This document shows positions 30,023 through 40,482 of a DNA stretch of 64,000 nt, piece by piece. The stretch is taken from contig CAKZOI010000022.1 in NCBI GenBank assembly GCA_937136395.1, positions 310,001-374,000 on the forward strand. Reading direction: 5' to 3'. Position numbers and translations under genes: made by a program. The notes below the pieces were generated by a model that made no database searches, was not told the origin of the DNA, and saw only the letters and a list, made by a program, of their open reading frames with translations. This DNA comes from an uncultured Opitutia bacterium (GTDB taxonomy: Bacteria; Verrucomicrobiota; Verrucomicrobiia; Opitutales; Coraliomargaritaceae). Position 1 is the first letter of the stretch. The number at the start of each line of letters is the position of its first letter.

Positions 30023-30994
30023 ATGAGTGAGTTACCTAAAGTTGTTTTCTTCGGATCGGATGCGATCTGTTTGCCAGTGCTGAATTTTCTAGTAGGAGCA
30101 GGCGCGGCTCAGTGTGAGTTGTGTGCGGTCGTTTCGCAGCCGGACCGTCGTCAGGGGCGTGGTAAGAAGCTGCAGCCGAATCCAGTTGCGGCATGGGCTG
30201 CAGCGCAGGGGATCACTCTGTTGCAACCAGAGAAGCCTGATTCTGAGTTGGTGGAATGGATTGAATCACGTGCTGTCGCGGTGGCGATGGTGATGGCGTA
30301 TGGACACTTTTTACCCAAGCGTTTACGTGAAGCGCCGATTCATGGGATGGTCAATTTTCATGGATCGATATTGCCAAAGTATCGAGGAGCCTCGCCTGTG
30401 GAGACTGCGATTGCCATGGGCGAATTAGAGACGGGTGTGTGCCTCATGCAGGTGGTTAAAGAAATGGATGCGGGAGCAGTTGCCGATGTCGAGGTAGTGC
30501 GTATTGAATCTTCGGATACGGGGCCGAGTGTGCGTGCGAAGGTTGGCGAAGCGGTGGTGCCTTTGATTGAGCGTTGTCTTGAGGCGACTTTGACAGGCAC
30601 TTTGGATTTTAAGCCACAGGATGTGGCAGCGGTGACGCATTGCCGCAAGTTGAGTAAAGACGATGGGGCTTTAGATTTTCGCTTACCTGCGCAAAGTATT
30701 TACGATCGCCTGCGTGCCTTCACGCCATGGCCGGGGGGCTATTTTGACCACGTCGATACTCGAATTAAAGTCGGGGAAGCTTCTGTGGACTTGGATGCGG
30801 TGGCCTTATTGCCTGGGACGGTGATTGCCGTTGGTGATACTTTATCGGTAGCGACTGCCGCAGGCGCGATCTGCTTTCATGAATTACAGCGTCCTGGTGG
30901 GCGAATGTTACCGGTGCCCGATTTTGTGCGTGGCTATCCGATTGCAGTTGGCGAGGTGCTGCCGAGTGTTTCAAGTCCACCGTTGGTAGATTAA
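30023..30994 (+). CDS. fmt: Methionyl-tRNA formyltransferase
   Basis: Transfers formyl from 10-formyl-THF to initiator Met-tRNA. 323 residues. The formyltransferase domain has MVNFHGSILPKYRGASPVE near 110-128 (catalytic Asn/His and the SLLP-RGA signature) and D-x-G-MD-like KEMDAGAVADVE near 152; the C-terminal OB-like domain follows residue 210. No def gene is next to it, which is unusual. The stop overlaps by 4 bp that of the convergent membrane protein gene. Confidence 0.96.
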   Translation: MSELPKVVFFGSDAICLPVLNFLVGAGAAQCELCAVVSQPDRRQGRGKKLQPNPVAAWAAAQGITLLQPEKPDSELVEWIESRAVAVAMVMAYGHFLPKRLREAPIHGMVNFHGSILPKYRGASPVETAIAMGELETGVCLMQVVKEMDAGAVADVEVVRIESSDTGPSVRAKVGEAVVPLIERCLEATLTGTLDFKPQDVAAVTHCRKLSKDDGALDFRLPAQSIYDRLRAFTPWPGGYFDHVDTRIKVGEASVDLDAVALLPGTVIAVGDTLSVATAAGAICFHELQRPGGRMLPVPDFVRGYPIAVGEVLPSVSSPPLVD

Positions 30995-31338
30995 TCCAAT
31001 AGGTAGGGAAGCCCGAACAGTAGAAATAGGAAGCCGCCAACCCCAAGGATGAATAAGGCGAGACAACCGATTTTTGCTTTAAAGACATCGTTATGCAGTG
31101 GAGGAGCCATTCTTTCTAGCTCGACGTCAATGTGTGCCGTTTCTGAACTTGATTCAGGTGGGGCTTCGCCGCTGTTCTTTGTTTCAGGAGTTAATGGCTC
31201 CGTATCCTGGGGCTCATTGCTCTGCGGGGCTTCGGTGCTTGTGCGGTTATCTGCTTGAGCGAGCTGACGGTCGATCCAGTCCAAATGCTGTTGGATCAGA
31301 TCGCGTTGTTTTCGTAGCTCTTCGAGTCGTTTATCCAT
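30991..31338 (-). CDS. Small single-pass membrane protein, unknown function
   Basis: 115 residues. N-terminal coiled coil (about 1-30, MDKRLEELRKQRDLIQQHLD type), a Pro/Glu/Ser-rich low-complexity middle (35-75) and one C-terminal membrane helix (LALFILGVGGFLFLLFGLP, about 92-110). No family recognised. It starts right after the rpmA terminator, so it is probably separately transcribed or reads through from rplU-rpmA at low level. Confidence 0.65.
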   Translation of the reverse strand: MDKRLEELRKQRDLIQQHLDWIDRQLAQADNRTSTEAPQSNEPQDTEPLTPETKNSGEAPPESSSETAHIDVELERMAPPLHNDVFKAKIGCLALFILGVGGFLFLLFGLPYLLD

Positions 31339-31340
31339 AA

Positions 31341-31374
31341 AAAAATCCCGCTCCTATTAGGAGGCGGGATTTTG
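31341..31374. terminator. Rho-independent terminator of rplU-rpmA
   Basis: AAAATCCCGCTCCTA and TAGGAGGCGGGATTTT form a stem of about 11 bp flanked by A and T runs, so it can work on both strands. It lies 26 bp beyond the rpmA stop in the direction of transcription. Confidence 0.85.
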
Positions 31375-31399
31375 AAAGTTTTGTCGATTTAAAATCGTC

Positions 31400-31654
31400 T
31401 TACGCTTCTACGAGCTCGACGACGTTGATTTTACGGTGTGCTTTGTCGAAAGCGACGTTACCGTCTTTAAGTGCGAACAGAGTATGGTCGCGACCCATGC
31501 CTACGTTGGCGCCTGGGTGGTAACGTGTGCCGCGTTGGCGCATGATGATGTTACCAGCAACGACAGACTCGCCGCCGAATTTTTTAACACCGAGACGCTT
31601 TGACTGGCTATCGCGTCCGTTGCGTGAAGTTCCTTGTCCTTTTTTATGTGACAT
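31400..31654 (-). CDS. rpmA: 50S ribosomal protein L27
   Basis: 84 residues. The N-terminus is [20 protein letters not shown], the standard L27 opening with K-K-G-x-G-S-x-x-NGRDS. No Firmicutes-type N-terminal cleavage extension. Downstream of rplU by 25 bp on the same strand and followed by a strong terminator. Confidence 0.97.
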   Translation of the reverse strand: MSHKKGQGTSRNGRDSQSKRLGVKKFGGESVVAGNIIMRQRGTRYHPGANVGMGRDHTLFALKDGNVAFDKAHRKINVVELVEA

Positions 31655-31679
31655 AGCTTAAGTTCTCCTTGGTTGGCGA

Positions 31680-31994
31680 TTAGCCGTTGATAGATTCGAT
31701 TTTGATCACAGAAAGGTGCTGACGGTGACCGCGGCGGCGCTTGTAACCTTGACGGCGCTTTTTCTTAAAAACGATGACTTTCTTGTCTTTCTTGTTTTCG
31801 AGAATCGTTGCTTTAACGGAAGCACCCTCAACGAGTGGTGAACCGAAGCGTGCATCCGCACCTTCACCGATCATGAGGACTTCATTGATGTCTATAGTGT
31901 CGCCCTTCTCCGTGCCTGGAAAAGAGTTTAGCTTGAGAACATCGCCTTCAGTTACAGTAAATTGGCGGCCTTGTGTTTTGATAGTGGCTTTCAT
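31680..31994 (-). CDS. rplU: 50S ribosomal protein L21
   Basis: 104 residues from ATG 31994, [18 protein letters not shown], corresponding to the usual MYAVIKTGGKQY.V..GD; a longer frame to 32036 adds 14 residues with no ribosomal similarity. The C-terminal [17 protein letters not shown] is the RNA-binding tail with the L21 signature (K-x3-YKR-x3-GHRQ). First gene of rplU-rpmA. Confidence 0.97.
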   Translation of the reverse strand: MKATIKTQGRQFTVTEGDVLKLNSFPGTEKGDTIDINEVLMIGEGADARFGSPLVEGASVKATILENKKDKKVIVFKKKRRQGYKRRRGHRQHLSVIKIESING

Positions 31995-32159
31995 GGGAAA
32001 AGTGGGAGAGCAAATAGGTATGGGCTGTGAAATCAAGAAGTATTTAGCATATTTTCGGACTTATTGCATTTTACTGAGCATGGATCGAGTTAATAGACGC
32101 CCAAATCGAAGGCATTGCTTATTTGACGGGTATTGGCAGAGTCGTTGTTTTCATTGTAA

Positions 32160-32801
32160 ATGGATTTTCATCTACAGTCCTATGGCGAGCGCGCTGTGTT
32201 TATTCAAAAATTGAGTGGTAGGCGGCAGTCTTGTGTGTTGAATGCGCTGAAAGTCTCTCCGCCTCATGGGTTTGTGGAATATGTTGTCGGTTACTCAAAC
32301 GTCTTGGTGATCCTAGATGGCGTGCTGTCTGCGAAGCGTTTTCCTGAGTGGTTGTCTGCTATTCCGGAGGTGAACCAAGCGGATTTATTGCCCACACGAT
32401 TGCTGGAGATACCGGTGAAATACTCGGGTGCTGACCTAGCTGCCGTCGCGAAAATGGCGCAACTCTCTATAGATGAGGTGGTGGCGATTCACTCCGGAGC
32501 AGATTATCGGGTGCGCATGATGGGTTTTGCGCCTGGTTTTCCGTATTTGGACGGGCTGGATTCACGCTTGCACTTCGAACGTCGGGCATCGCCTCGTAAT
32601 CACATTGTGCCTGGCTCCGTGGCAATTGGTGGCAGGCATGCGGGGATCTATTCAGTTGCTAGCCCGGGGGGCTGGCATATTCTTGGGCACAGCGAGCATC
32701 CTTTATTTCAGCCAGAAATGGCGAAGGGAGCTGCTCCTGATGAAAACGCAGTATTTGCGCTGGCGCCCGGGGATCGGGTCAAATTTGTGGCCATCAATTA
32801 A
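32160..32801 (+). CDS. pxpB: 5-oxoprolinase subunit PxpB (KipI family)
   Basis: With PxpA and PxpC it hydrolyses 5-oxoproline (pyroglutamate) to glutamate using ATP. 213 residues. Hallmarks: the opening Y-GE-A-F, the cyclophilin-like core with MMGFAPGFPYLDGLD near 120-134 and the SVAIGGRHAGIYSVASPGGWHILG segment near 155-178, both highly conserved in KipI/PxpB. pxpC starts 3 bp after the stop. Confidence 0.95.
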   Translation: MDFHLQSYGERAVFIQKLSGRRQSCVLNALKVSPPHGFVEYVVGYSNVLVILDGVLSAKRFPEWLSAIPEVNQADLLPTRLLEIPVKYSGADLAAVAKMAQLSIDEVVAIHSGADYRVRMMGFAPGFPYLDGLDSRLHFERRASPRNHIVPGSVAIGGRHAGIYSVASPGGWHILGHSEHPLFQPEMAKGAAPDENAVFALAPGDRVKFVAIN

Positions 32802-32804
32802 GTT

Positions 32805-33662
32805 ATGCGTCCCTTATTGGAAATCATATCAAAAGGAGTCGGGCTTTCTATCCAAGATGGTGGCCGAGCTGGCTGGCGCCGTTTTGGCGTGCCTGTTGGT
32901 GGCGCGATGGATCGACATTCGATGGCTGTGGCGAATGGTCTACTCGGGAATCGAGAAGATGCGCCCGTTTTAGAGCTTTGTCGGCAAGGAGCGAAAGTGC
33001 TTATTTTACAAGATACATGGCTAGCGCTGGCGGGTGCTGATTTAGGCTGTGCGCTCAAGCCATGGCGAGCGAGTCATGTGCGGGCGGGCACACTTCTAGA
33101 TTTTTCAGGCAGGCAAGCAGGCTTATTTGCCTATTTGGCGCTTCCAGGGGGGATTCAGGCAGATCAGTGGTTTGGCAGTGCTTCGGCAGATCCACGTAAT
33201 GGGCTTGGAGTCGTTCTTGAAAAGGGGGTGCGGTTATTGGCAAACCAACGCGCGGTATCGTTCTCGGATGATCGGATCGCTGGGCGCATTGCAATTCCCG
33301 ACGAGCGACGTGTCTTTGAGGGCTTGGTTCAGTTGCCTTTGTTCAGGGGGCCACAGTTTGCCGCCTTTTCGGAGGTCGCGCAAAACACTTTGGTTGAGAG
33401 CGAATGGACGGTGTCCGAGCGCTCTGATCGCACAGGCTTTCGTTTGGAGGGGCGTGAGTTGGAGGTGCCGGCTTCTATCGCCAGCGAACCAGTTTTGCCA
33501 GGTAGTTTTCAAGTTACAGGCAGTGGGCAGCCGATTGTCACTATGGTGGATGGGCCGACGGTGGGTGGTTATGCAAAGCTAGCCATTTTGCCAGAGGCGG
33601 CACGCGATAGACTTGCGCAATGTGTGCCAGGCACGCAGATTTCATTTCGATGGCTCGACTAA
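32805..33662 (+). CDS. pxpC: 5-oxoprolinase subunit PxpC (KipA family)
   Basis: 285 residues of the KipA/AHS2 (allophanate hydrolase subunit 2-like) family. The start LEIISKGVGLSIQDGGRAGW and RRFGVPVGGAMDRHSM (about 24-39) is the family signature; later SDRTGFRLEG and G-GQPI-MVDGPT-GGY near 250 are also conserved. Partner of PxpB in the ATP-dependent 5-oxoprolinase. Overlaps pxpA by 13 bp, which supports translational coupling. Confidence 0.95.
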   Translation: MRPLLEIISKGVGLSIQDGGRAGWRRFGVPVGGAMDRHSMAVANGLLGNREDAPVLELCRQGAKVLILQDTWLALAGADLGCALKPWRASHVRAGTLLDFSGRQAGLFAYLALPGGIQADQWFGSASADPRNGLGVVLEKGVRLLANQRAVSFSDDRIAGRIAIPDERRVFEGLVQLPLFRGPQFAAFSEVAQNTLVESEWTVSERSDRTGFRLEGRELEVPASIASEPVLPGSFQVTGSGQPIVTMVDGPTVGGYAKLAILPEAARDRLAQCVPGTQISFRWLD

Positions 33663-34357
33663 TTATAAACTGCGATCTTGGTGAGAACGAAAGCACCGAG
33701 TCCACTCGTGAGCTCATGGCGTTAGTAGATGCAGCAAATATTGGCTGTGGCACGCATGCTGGGAGTTTAGAAAAGACGCGTGAGTCGCTTGAAATGGCGA
33801 AGGCGAGCGGTGTCATGGTTGGGGCGCATCCAGGGCTCGCTGCCGGTGGTGGACGCAATGCGGTGCTGCCAAGTTTGAGCGAATTTATCAGTCTACTGGA
33901 GGCGCAGGTGACTGTGTTTCTCTCAATGGCAGAAGGTATTGGTGTGACCGTCCGTTATATAAAGTTGCACGGCACCTTGTATCACGCAGTGGAGCAAGCT
34001 GCAGATTTAGCGCATGTTTATTGCGATTTTGTGAGGTGCATGCAGCCAGAATTGGGTATTTTTGCCTTGGCTGGAGGGACTTGTGCGCAGCAGGCACAGT
34101 CCATGGGCATTCCTGTGTGGGAAGAGATGTTTGCGGATCGCGGTTATTTAGCCAGTGGAGCATTGGTTCCTAGAGGAGATGTAGGGGCACTGTTGGATGC
34201 GGAAGAAGCCTCTGATCGCTATGTCGATTGGTTAAAGGAGGGGCATGTGCGAACGGTGGACGGTGGATTGATCGCACTTTCGGCGGATACTATTTGCGTG
34301 CATTCAGATTCGTCCGGTGCGTTGCAGTTATTACGTTCGTTACGAGCGCAGTATTGA
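33650..34357 (+). CDS. pxpA: 5-oxoprolinase subunit PxpA (LamB/YcsF family)
   Basis: 235 residues from ATG 33650, inside pxpC. The start MARLIINCDLGENES matches the LamB/YcsF N-terminus I-LN-D-GE-; IGCGTHAGSLEKTRES near 33, MVGAHPGLA near 58 and KLHGTLYHAV near 105 are the metal/active-site loops (family consensus NIACG-HAGDP and KPHGALYN). EMFADRGYLASGALVPRG near 165 is also typical. Together with pxpB and pxpC it forms a complete set in B-C-A order; no transporter gene is attached. Confidence 0.95.
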   Translation: MARLIINCDLGENESTESTRELMALVDAANIGCGTHAGSLEKTRESLEMAKASGVMVGAHPGLAAGGGRNAVLPSLSEFISLLEAQVTVFLSMAEGIGVTVRYIKLHGTLYHAVEQAADLAHVYCDFVRCMQPELGIFALAGGTCAQQAQSMGIPVWEEMFADRGYLASGALVPRGDVGALLDAEEASDRYVDWLKEGHVRTVDGGLIALSADTICVHSDSSGALQLLRSLRAQY

Positions 34358-34484
34358 GGCATTAATCTTATATTAGCTACGTAAACCGATGCTTTACATG
34401 TGGGAGGCATCCTCTAGCGTAGTTTTTTTTGAATGACACCCAAGGCTCTATGCTGGGCGTCGCTTTGACTAATTACCTACACTT

Positions 34485-35819
34485 ATGAAACAACGCACCA
34501 TCCTGAGGGAAGTCTCTATTAAGGGAAAGTCCTTGCACACGGGCGACGAAGTCCACCTTACCATTAAACCTGCGGCAGAAAACCACGGTATCGTGTTTAA
34601 ACGGACTGATCTTTACGGTAAGCCAGAGTTGAAGCCGATGATTGAATTGGTCGAAGACCTGGTTCGCAGCACCACGATTGCGGACGGTCATGCAAAGGTG
34701 CACACGGTCGAGCACATATTGAGCGCCTTGAATGGTTGCGGTGTGGATAATGTCCTCATCGAGATGGATGCCAGTGAGCCGCCGATTCTTGATGGTTCGG
34801 CAAAGCATTTCGTGAATTTAATTCAGCAAGCAGAGCCAGTTGAGCAGGACGCAGAGCGCGAATACTACGTTCTCGATGAGCCGATTTCTGTGACCCGTGG
34901 TGGGAGCTCGATTATTGCGCTACCGCACGATGGCTTTCGCATTACTTGCACCTCTACGGATGACCGTGGAATTCACACCCAGCACTTGAGCTTGGATGTC
35001 GATCCTGAGACCTACGTCGCGCAAATTGCACCCGCTCGCACATTTACTATTTATGAAGATATCGAAGAGTTGTTGAAGCTCGGTAAGATCAAAGGTGGTA
35101 GTCTTGATAGCGCGATTGTGATCAAGGGCGATAAGATCGTATCTAAAGAGCCACTACGTTTTAAGGATGAGTTTGTTCGTCATAAAATGCTCGATATCAT
35201 CGGCGACATCGTGCTCGCAGGGATGCCAATTAAAGCGCATATCGTGGGCGTTCGTCCGGGGCACGCATTGAATGCCGAGCTTTCCAAGGTGCTCCGTAAG
35301 AAGATTCTCGAAAAAGCGAAAGGTGCCAAAGCGGCTGCTAAGTCAAAGAAATCTGCGGTCGTCGAAGCGCATGAGACGACGATGGATATTCGCCGCGTGC
35401 TCGATACCTTGCCACACCGCTATCCATTCGTGATGATCGATAAAGTAATCGAGATCGTCAGCCCTGATGAGTTGGTGGCTTTAAAAAATGTCACGATCAA
35501 TGAACCGTATTTCCAGGGGCATTATCCTGGACGTCCTGTGATGCCAGGTGTGCTTCAAGTCGAAGCTATGGCGCAGGCGGCAGGGGTATTATTATTGCGT
35601 AAGCTACCGGTTGAGGAAAACAAAATTGCGTTCTTCATGAGTGTGGATAAGGTAAAATTCCGTCAAGCGGTCGAGCCAGGTGACTCGATTGAGATTCGTG
35701 TGAAGTTGATCAAGATTCGAGGCAACAAGATCGCGACGGCAACTGGTGAATGTAAGGTCGGCGGAAAGACTGTTTCCAGTGCCGAGCTCATGTTCATGCT
35801 CGCTGACGCATCGGATTAA
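34485..35819 (+). CDS. lpxC-fabZ: Bifunctional LpxC deacetylase / FabZ dehydratase
   Basis: N-terminal LpxC (about 1-290) deacetylates UDP-3-O-acyl-GlcNAc, the committed step of lipid A synthesis; C-terminal FabZ (about 300-444) dehydrates 3-hydroxyacyl-ACP. LpxC zinc/catalytic motifs: [10 protein letters not shown] near 67-76, [17 protein letters not shown] near 227-243 and RPGHALN near 259. Fab[14 protein letters not shown] near 308 and [20 protein letters not shown] near 345 with the active His/Glu. A Lys/Ala-rich linker ([14 protein letters not shown]) joins them. lpxA follows after 13 bp. The fusion is known from Bacteroidota and related phyla. Confidence 0.96.
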   Translation: MKQRTILREVSIKGKSLHTGDEVHLTIKPAAENHGIVFKRTDLYGKPELKPMIELVEDLVRSTTIADGHAKVHTVEHILSALNGCGVDNVLIEMDASEPPILDGSAKHFVNLIQQAEPVEQDAEREYYVLDEPISVTRGGSSIIALPHDGFRITCTSTDDRGIHTQHLSLDVDPETYVAQIAPARTFTIYEDIEELLKLGKIKGGSLDSAIVIKGDKIVSKEPLRFKDEFVRHKMLDIIGDIVLAGMPIKAHIVGVRPGHALNAELSKVLRKKILEKAKGAKAAAKSKKSAVVEAHETTMDIRRVLDTLPHRYPFVMIDKVIEIVSPDELVALKNVTINEPYFQGHYPGRPVMPGVLQVEAMAQAAGVLLLRKLPVEENKIAFFMSVDKVKFRQAVEPGDSIEIRVKLIKIRGNKIATATGECKVGGKTVSSAELMFMLADASD

Positions 35820-35832
35820 TTAGGTTTTAGCC

Positions 35833-36609
35833 ATGGCTACTCAAATCCACCCAACTGCACTTATTGAAGCTGGTGCTGAACTTGACGAGGATGTGATCGT
35901 TGGTGCGTATGCATATGTCGGTCCGCATGTTCGAATCGGTAAAGGCACTGAAGTGATGCACCACGCCACAGTTGATGGCGCTACTTCGATGGGCGAAGGG
36001 AATGAAGTGCATCCGTATGCCTACGTTGGTGGTAAGACGCACGATTTAAAGTATCGTGGAGGTGTGCATGGTCTTCAAATCGGCAACAAGAATGTCTTTC
36101 GAGAGTTTACCACGGTTCATTGTGCGACCGCTGAAGGGATGCTCACTTCTGTAGGTGATCATAATTTGATCTTATCTTATAGCCACATTGCGCACGAGTG
36201 TGTTGTGGGCGATCACCTCGTTATGAGTAGCCATTCTGCTTTAGGCGGACATGTAGAAGTCGGGAACCATGTCAATGTCGGTTGGGGTGTGGGGATTCAC
36301 CAATTTTGTCATTTAGGTGATTATTCCATGGCGGGTGCCGCATCGAAGGTGGTGCAAGATGTGCCTCCTTATATGATTGCAGATGGTAATCCAGCAACTG
36401 CGCGCACGATTAATAAAGTCGGCCTTGAGCGTGCGGGTTTTTCGGCAGACGAGATCGCTTTGATTCGTCGTTTGTTTAAAGTCTATTATAAGGAAGGCCT
36501 GAACCGTCGCCAAGCGGCTGAGAAACTACAATCAGATCCGGACTTCATGAACCCTTTGATTCAGAATTTCTTGAAATTCGCTGAAAGCAGCGAGCGGGGG
36601 CTTTCCTAG
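35833..36609 (+). CDS. lpxA: UDP-N-acetylglucosamine O-acyltransferase
   Basis: First step of lipid A synthesis, adding a 3-hydroxyacyl chain to UDP-GlcNAc. 258 residues. Left-handed beta-helix of hexapeptide repeats (starting [20 protein letters not shown]) to about 185, then a C-terminal helical domain. The segment [15 protein letters not shown] near 115-129 aligns with the E. coli catalytic-His segment. Follows lpxC-fabZ by 13 bp in the same operon. Confidence 0.96.
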   Translation: MATQIHPTALIEAGAELDEDVIVGAYAYVGPHVRIGKGTEVMHHATVDGATSMGEGNEVHPYAYVGGKTHDLKYRGGVHGLQIGNKNVFREFTTVHCATAEGMLTSVGDHNLILSYSHIAHECVVGDHLVMSSHSALGGHVEVGNHVNVGWGVGIHQFCHLGDYSMAGAASKVVQDVPPYMIADGNPATARTINKVGLERAGFSADEIALIRRLFKVYYKEGLNRRQAAEKLQSDPDFMNPLIQNFLKFAESSERGLS

Positions 36610-36617
36610 TCTCGACT

Positions 36618-37508
36618 TTATAGTCGAGGGATGAAGATCGAAGAAGCTCCGAGTAGTTCGTTTGTGACTGGATCGCGAATTTCACAAGCGGCATAATTTT
36701 CATTGCCTCCAAGTTCAGCGCGTAGAAGTAGGTATTGGCGAGCGATTTGACGTGCTTCGAATACGTAGTTGACCTGTGTTTCTTCTTTGGGCAGCCATTT
36801 GAAAATGAGTGCATCTTCCCCAATCTCAAGGGAGATGGAATCGTAGTTCAAGTGGCACCATAGCCGCATCTGAGTGGTATATTCGGCTTTCCCTTCGGGA
36901 GTGTTTATATCTGGAGTGCTGTCTTCAATTGTTGATGCTGTCGAATCAGTAGTTTGTAGCTCATAGCGCCCCGCATATTTCTCAGCGAACCATTCTGTAA
37001 AATTAGTTTCTTCATGTGCGAGGCTTAGATGGTTGCCATTGATAATACAGTAAATGTCTGAGGGAGCGGTTAGGGCAACTACTTCGACTTCTGAATCAGC
37101 CGTAAATTCCATGTGGCCGTAGATCTTATCCTGATAGCGAATGGGGACTTTCTTTGAGTGGTTGAGTGCGACAGTTTTGGGCCAAAGATGAGAGGACTTA
37201 ATGATCTCGGAAAAGGTAATTACTTGCGGCGGCGGTGGTTCAACTGGGACAGTTGGAATCGGCTCAGCAGGCATCGGTTCTGGCTCGATCACCGGTGGAG
37301 GAGTCGGCTCTTCTTTGAGTGCGGTTTGAATCGGTTCGGGCGCTTGGATGCCTACAGCGCTCCGAATTTTTTCGGCCAGCTCAGAGTCTTGAGATTTCGC
37401 TGCCCACATCAATACGATCGTGCATAGACTACATAACAATATGAAAAAGGCCAATGCCTTAACCAGTGCCTTACGCTCTTCAATGTGTTTGTTTTTTGCA
37501 GCCTTCAA
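36618..37508 (-). CDS. Membrane-anchored protein with proline-rich spacer, unknown function
   Basis: 296 residues. Cytoplasmic basic start, one membrane helix (about 17-36), then a Pro/Glu-rich stretch (about 57-92, EPTPPPVIEPEPMPAEPIP type) that resembles the periplasm-spanning region of TonB-like proteins, followed by a beta-rich domain without a recognised motif. It lacks a TonB C-terminal signature. Convergent with lpxA, the stops being 8 bp apart. Confidence 0.65.
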   Translation of the reverse strand: MKAAKNKHIEERKALVKALAFFILLCSLCTIVLMWAAKSQDSELAEKIRSAVGIQAPEPIQTALKEEPTPPPVIEPEPMPAEPIPTVPVEPPPPQVITFSEIIKSSHLWPKTVALNHSKKVPIRYQDKIYGHMEFTADSEVEVVALTAPSDIYCIINGNHLSLAHEETNFTEWFAEKYAGRYELQTTDSTASTIEDSTPDINTPEGKAEYTTQMRLWCHLNYDSISLEIGEDALIFKWLPKEETQVNYVFEARQIARQYLLLRAELGGNENYAACEIRDPVTNELLGASSIFIPRL

Positions 37509-37844
37509 TGCGCGTTATTTACTTTGAAATTCCTTAGTGGGTCAAGTGCCAGTTAGTTATATATTGTTCAATTTGCAGACTTAATTATGTCTATAACGTT
37601 TTATTCTGTAGTGACTGGAAGCTTTGATGTCCCGCATGTGCTGATTGTTACACATCGTCGATAGTTGGGATTTTATTGGAGAAATTCCCATATTTGAGAG
37701 CGGTCGAGACTCTTTGGATTCTGTGGTGCTTGAATCGTTCTTACAGCGTAGACAATCTTAAGGCGGGCTTTAGTTGCAGTAATAGGATAGAGGAGGTGGC
37801 AACTTTTGTTTGGTTTCGGCGATAGTAAATAGGCATTTTAAATT
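37509..37844. other. Gene-free stretch of about 335 bp
   Basis: Between divergent genes. AT-rich on its left half. I see no gene and no recognised riboswitch or regulator site; it probably holds promoters for both neighbours. Confidence 0.4.
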
Positions 37845-38242
37845 ATGAAACCTGGACTAAAAAATCCTCTGCTACGAGTGACGAATCTATTGCTCTATCT
37901 TTCTTTCTGCGCACTCCTCGGCACGGGTGCGCTGTTAACCTGGAAGCTCGTGCCAGGTTACGCGGTGGGGGCGGTTTACAAGTGCTCGACATGGGGCGCC
38001 ATGAATGGGGGGATGTCCATTTTTGGTGTGGTGTAGTATGCGTCATCGCGACTGTAGTGCACATGCTGCTCAATTGGGTATGGCTGAAGAGAATTGCGGC
38101 CTCTGGGCATTTCTGGCGCTTACTTGCTGGGGTCGGAGTGGGCCTTGTGTTTATTTTTGGGATCTTCTTTCTGCCGATGTCCCGTCCTTCGGGGGGGCAT
38201 CATGGCCATGGTGGCTCTCAAGTGGAATCCTCTGGATGGTAA
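37845..38242 (+). pseudogene. DUF4405-type membrane protein, frameshifted in a G run
   Basis: The first frame (37845-38036) gives a four-helix-bundle type opening LRVTNLLLYLSFCALLGTGA and then degrades after WKLVPGYAV; the second frame continues VLDMGRHEWGDVHFWCGVVC and HMLLNWVWLKRIA to 38242. The R-HEWGD-HFW signature and the two hydrophobic helices fit DUF4405 (a membrane domain related to cytochrome b561-like proteins). The shift fits loss of one G in the run at 37967-37971. Histidines of the second half could bind haem (inference). Next gene is a TonB receptor, itself frameshifted. Confidence 0.75.
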
Positions 38243-38391
38243 CTCGTTTGGTTTTCTTTAGGTTGAGAGGTGGCAGGTGATGGCACTGATTAGACTTTTC
38301 TTATTCTAGATACTTAATTGTTTTGTAAGCGCATCTGATACTTGAAGTCGATTGCTTGTCAGCATGAAAAGGTGCTGTAAAAACATACTAC

Positions 38392-40428
38392 ATGAAGTGT
38401 TATCAGGTAGTTTTGCTTGCAGTTGCCTTACCCCTTATCGGATCTGCGCAGCCTTTACATGTGATTGAACTAGAGTCGTTCTATGTGACCGCCCCTCAGC
38501 AGGGAGTGGTCCAGCAAGACCTCGGCGGACAGCAATGGCGCAGTCGCGGTGTGGTCGGTTTGGCTGAGTTGTTGGAGGATTCTGAACCAGGGCTCGCACT
38601 GGTTCGGAGGGCTGGTATGTCCAACGATGTGGTGATGCGTGGTCTTGGGGGTGATGATGTGAGTGTGACCTTGGATGGTCGTAAAATTTATTGTGCCTGT
38701 TCGAATCGAATGGACCCACCGCTTTCGCATGCAACTGCAGAGGTCGCAGCTAAGGTGGAAGTGGCGGCTGGCCCATTTAGCTTGAAGCGTGCTGGATCGT
38801 TGGCAGGGCATGTGAATGTCACGTCTGAACCTATTCTGGATGGTTTGCACGGTCGATTTGAGGCGCTATGGCTCTTTTAGTGAAACTGTCTTGTCTGGTT
38901 GGGGATCGACTGGAAACGAGGACTATGCTGCGCGCGTCCAGGTAGGCTGGCTTAGTGGCGATCCTTATGAGAATGGTGATGGCTTACGAATGACGGAGAT
39001 GGCGGCCGGCAAGTCCGCTTACTTACCAGAGGTGTTGGATGCCAAGGCTTATGAAGCATGGCATGCTGGTCTGGAGTTTCGTTGGCGCTTGAAAGATTCG
39101 ATACAAATGGTCGCCAATGCGCTACGGCGTGAAGATACCAGCGTGCTCTTTCTAGGGCTAAAGATGGATGCCGATCATACACGGACGGATCAGTTTGGGC
39201 TACGATTTGAAGACGAAGCGAGCCCAGGATACTTTGACCAATGGGCTGTGGATTTCTATTATAACGAGACGGATCACTTAATGAGTGATCGTCGACGCAT
39301 GACGAGCCTGATGGGGCCAGGTGGTCGTGGTTGGTTTATGGTTACTGATGCCCGATCAAGTAATTTTGGAATGACCTTTGATGCTGAGTTCGAGACCAAT
39401 GAGTATGGACATTGGGAAGTGGGTGCTGAGTTTGATCGTCGCTTGTGGGATAGTGATAATGTAATTGGCCCAAACCAGAATGAGATGCTGCCAGACACGA
39501 TGCTGGATACGCTCGGAGCTTACGCCGAGGGCCGCTTTAAGTTGTCGGATACTCGATTGCTTGAACTGGGAATGCGGCTGGATCGCTTTGCTGCCGAAAC
39601 CAACGGCGACACTACATTTTTGCAAAGTCTACAAGGCTCTGATCGCAATCGTGAGTATATTGAGCCAGGTGCCTTTATCAGTTTACGACAGGAATTGGGT
39701 GAGCATTCTGGAGTCTTTCTTGGCCTCGGGAGTATTGCACGTTCGCCTAATCCGCAGGAGCTTTACATACAAGTGGATAAGCCGATGGCGAAGCCAGATT
39801 GGGTGGGGAATCCTGACCTTGATGCGCCACGTTCCACCGAGTTGACCGCTGGCTGGGAATTTGCGCGTGATGATTTATTTCTTCGTGCACGGGTTTTCCA
39901 TGCTTGGCTGGATGATTATATTTACCCAGTGAAAGTAACCACCCCGAGCGCATTCCAAAGCTATGACAACATTGATGCCCGTCTCTATGGCGTCGAGTTG
40001 AAGTCCGAGTATTCCCTAGCAGAGCATTGGAGCCTTGGTTTGGCTTTGGCTTGGCAGCAAGGTGAGAAACGCAGTCGCCCCAACGCTTCGACGAATGATG
40101 TGCTTGCCGAGATTCCACCACTGCGCGTGCAGGGGTCGTTAAATTATGTTGATTCAAATACGGAGCTCAGCCTTGAAGCCCGTGCTTCAGCTGGGCAGGG
40201 GCGCACCGATCGTGACTTGTTTGAACAGGACATGGCAGCTGGTTTACACTCTCGATTCGTGGCCGTCAGCAACTCAATGATCATTGGGCGCTGAGTCTTG
40301 CTGTTGAAAACTTGCTCGACGAAACCTATGCTCTACATAATTCACAGGTGCGGAATCCATTTAGTGCTTTCACGGTGGTCGATGAGCCTGGACGTGTGCT
40401 CAAGGTGAGCCTGAGCTATGAATTTTAA
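38392..40428 (+). pseudogene. TonB-dependent receptor with two frameshifts
   Basis: Outer-membrane metal or vitamin receptor. Signal peptide in residues 1-19, then IELESFYVTAP (TonB-box-like), the plug with GMSNDVVMRGLGGDDVSVTLDG and barrel ending in LLDETY and a terminal SLSYEF. Frame 1 stops at 38880, but the barrel continues in the next frame (YGSFSETVLSG from about 38867), fitting loss of two bases in a GCGC stretch. A second shift near 40231 restores frame 1 (GAC-ATGG where GACCATGG fits) and the frame reaches TAA at 40428. CACSNRMDPP near 105-114 resembles the plug of TonB-dependent copper receptors (NosA/OprC); weak inference. Confidence 0.85.
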
Positions 40429-40482
40429 GTTTTGTCAGGGCTCACTTGCCAAACGAGAGGATTTGTGCACAAAACGTAGTGT

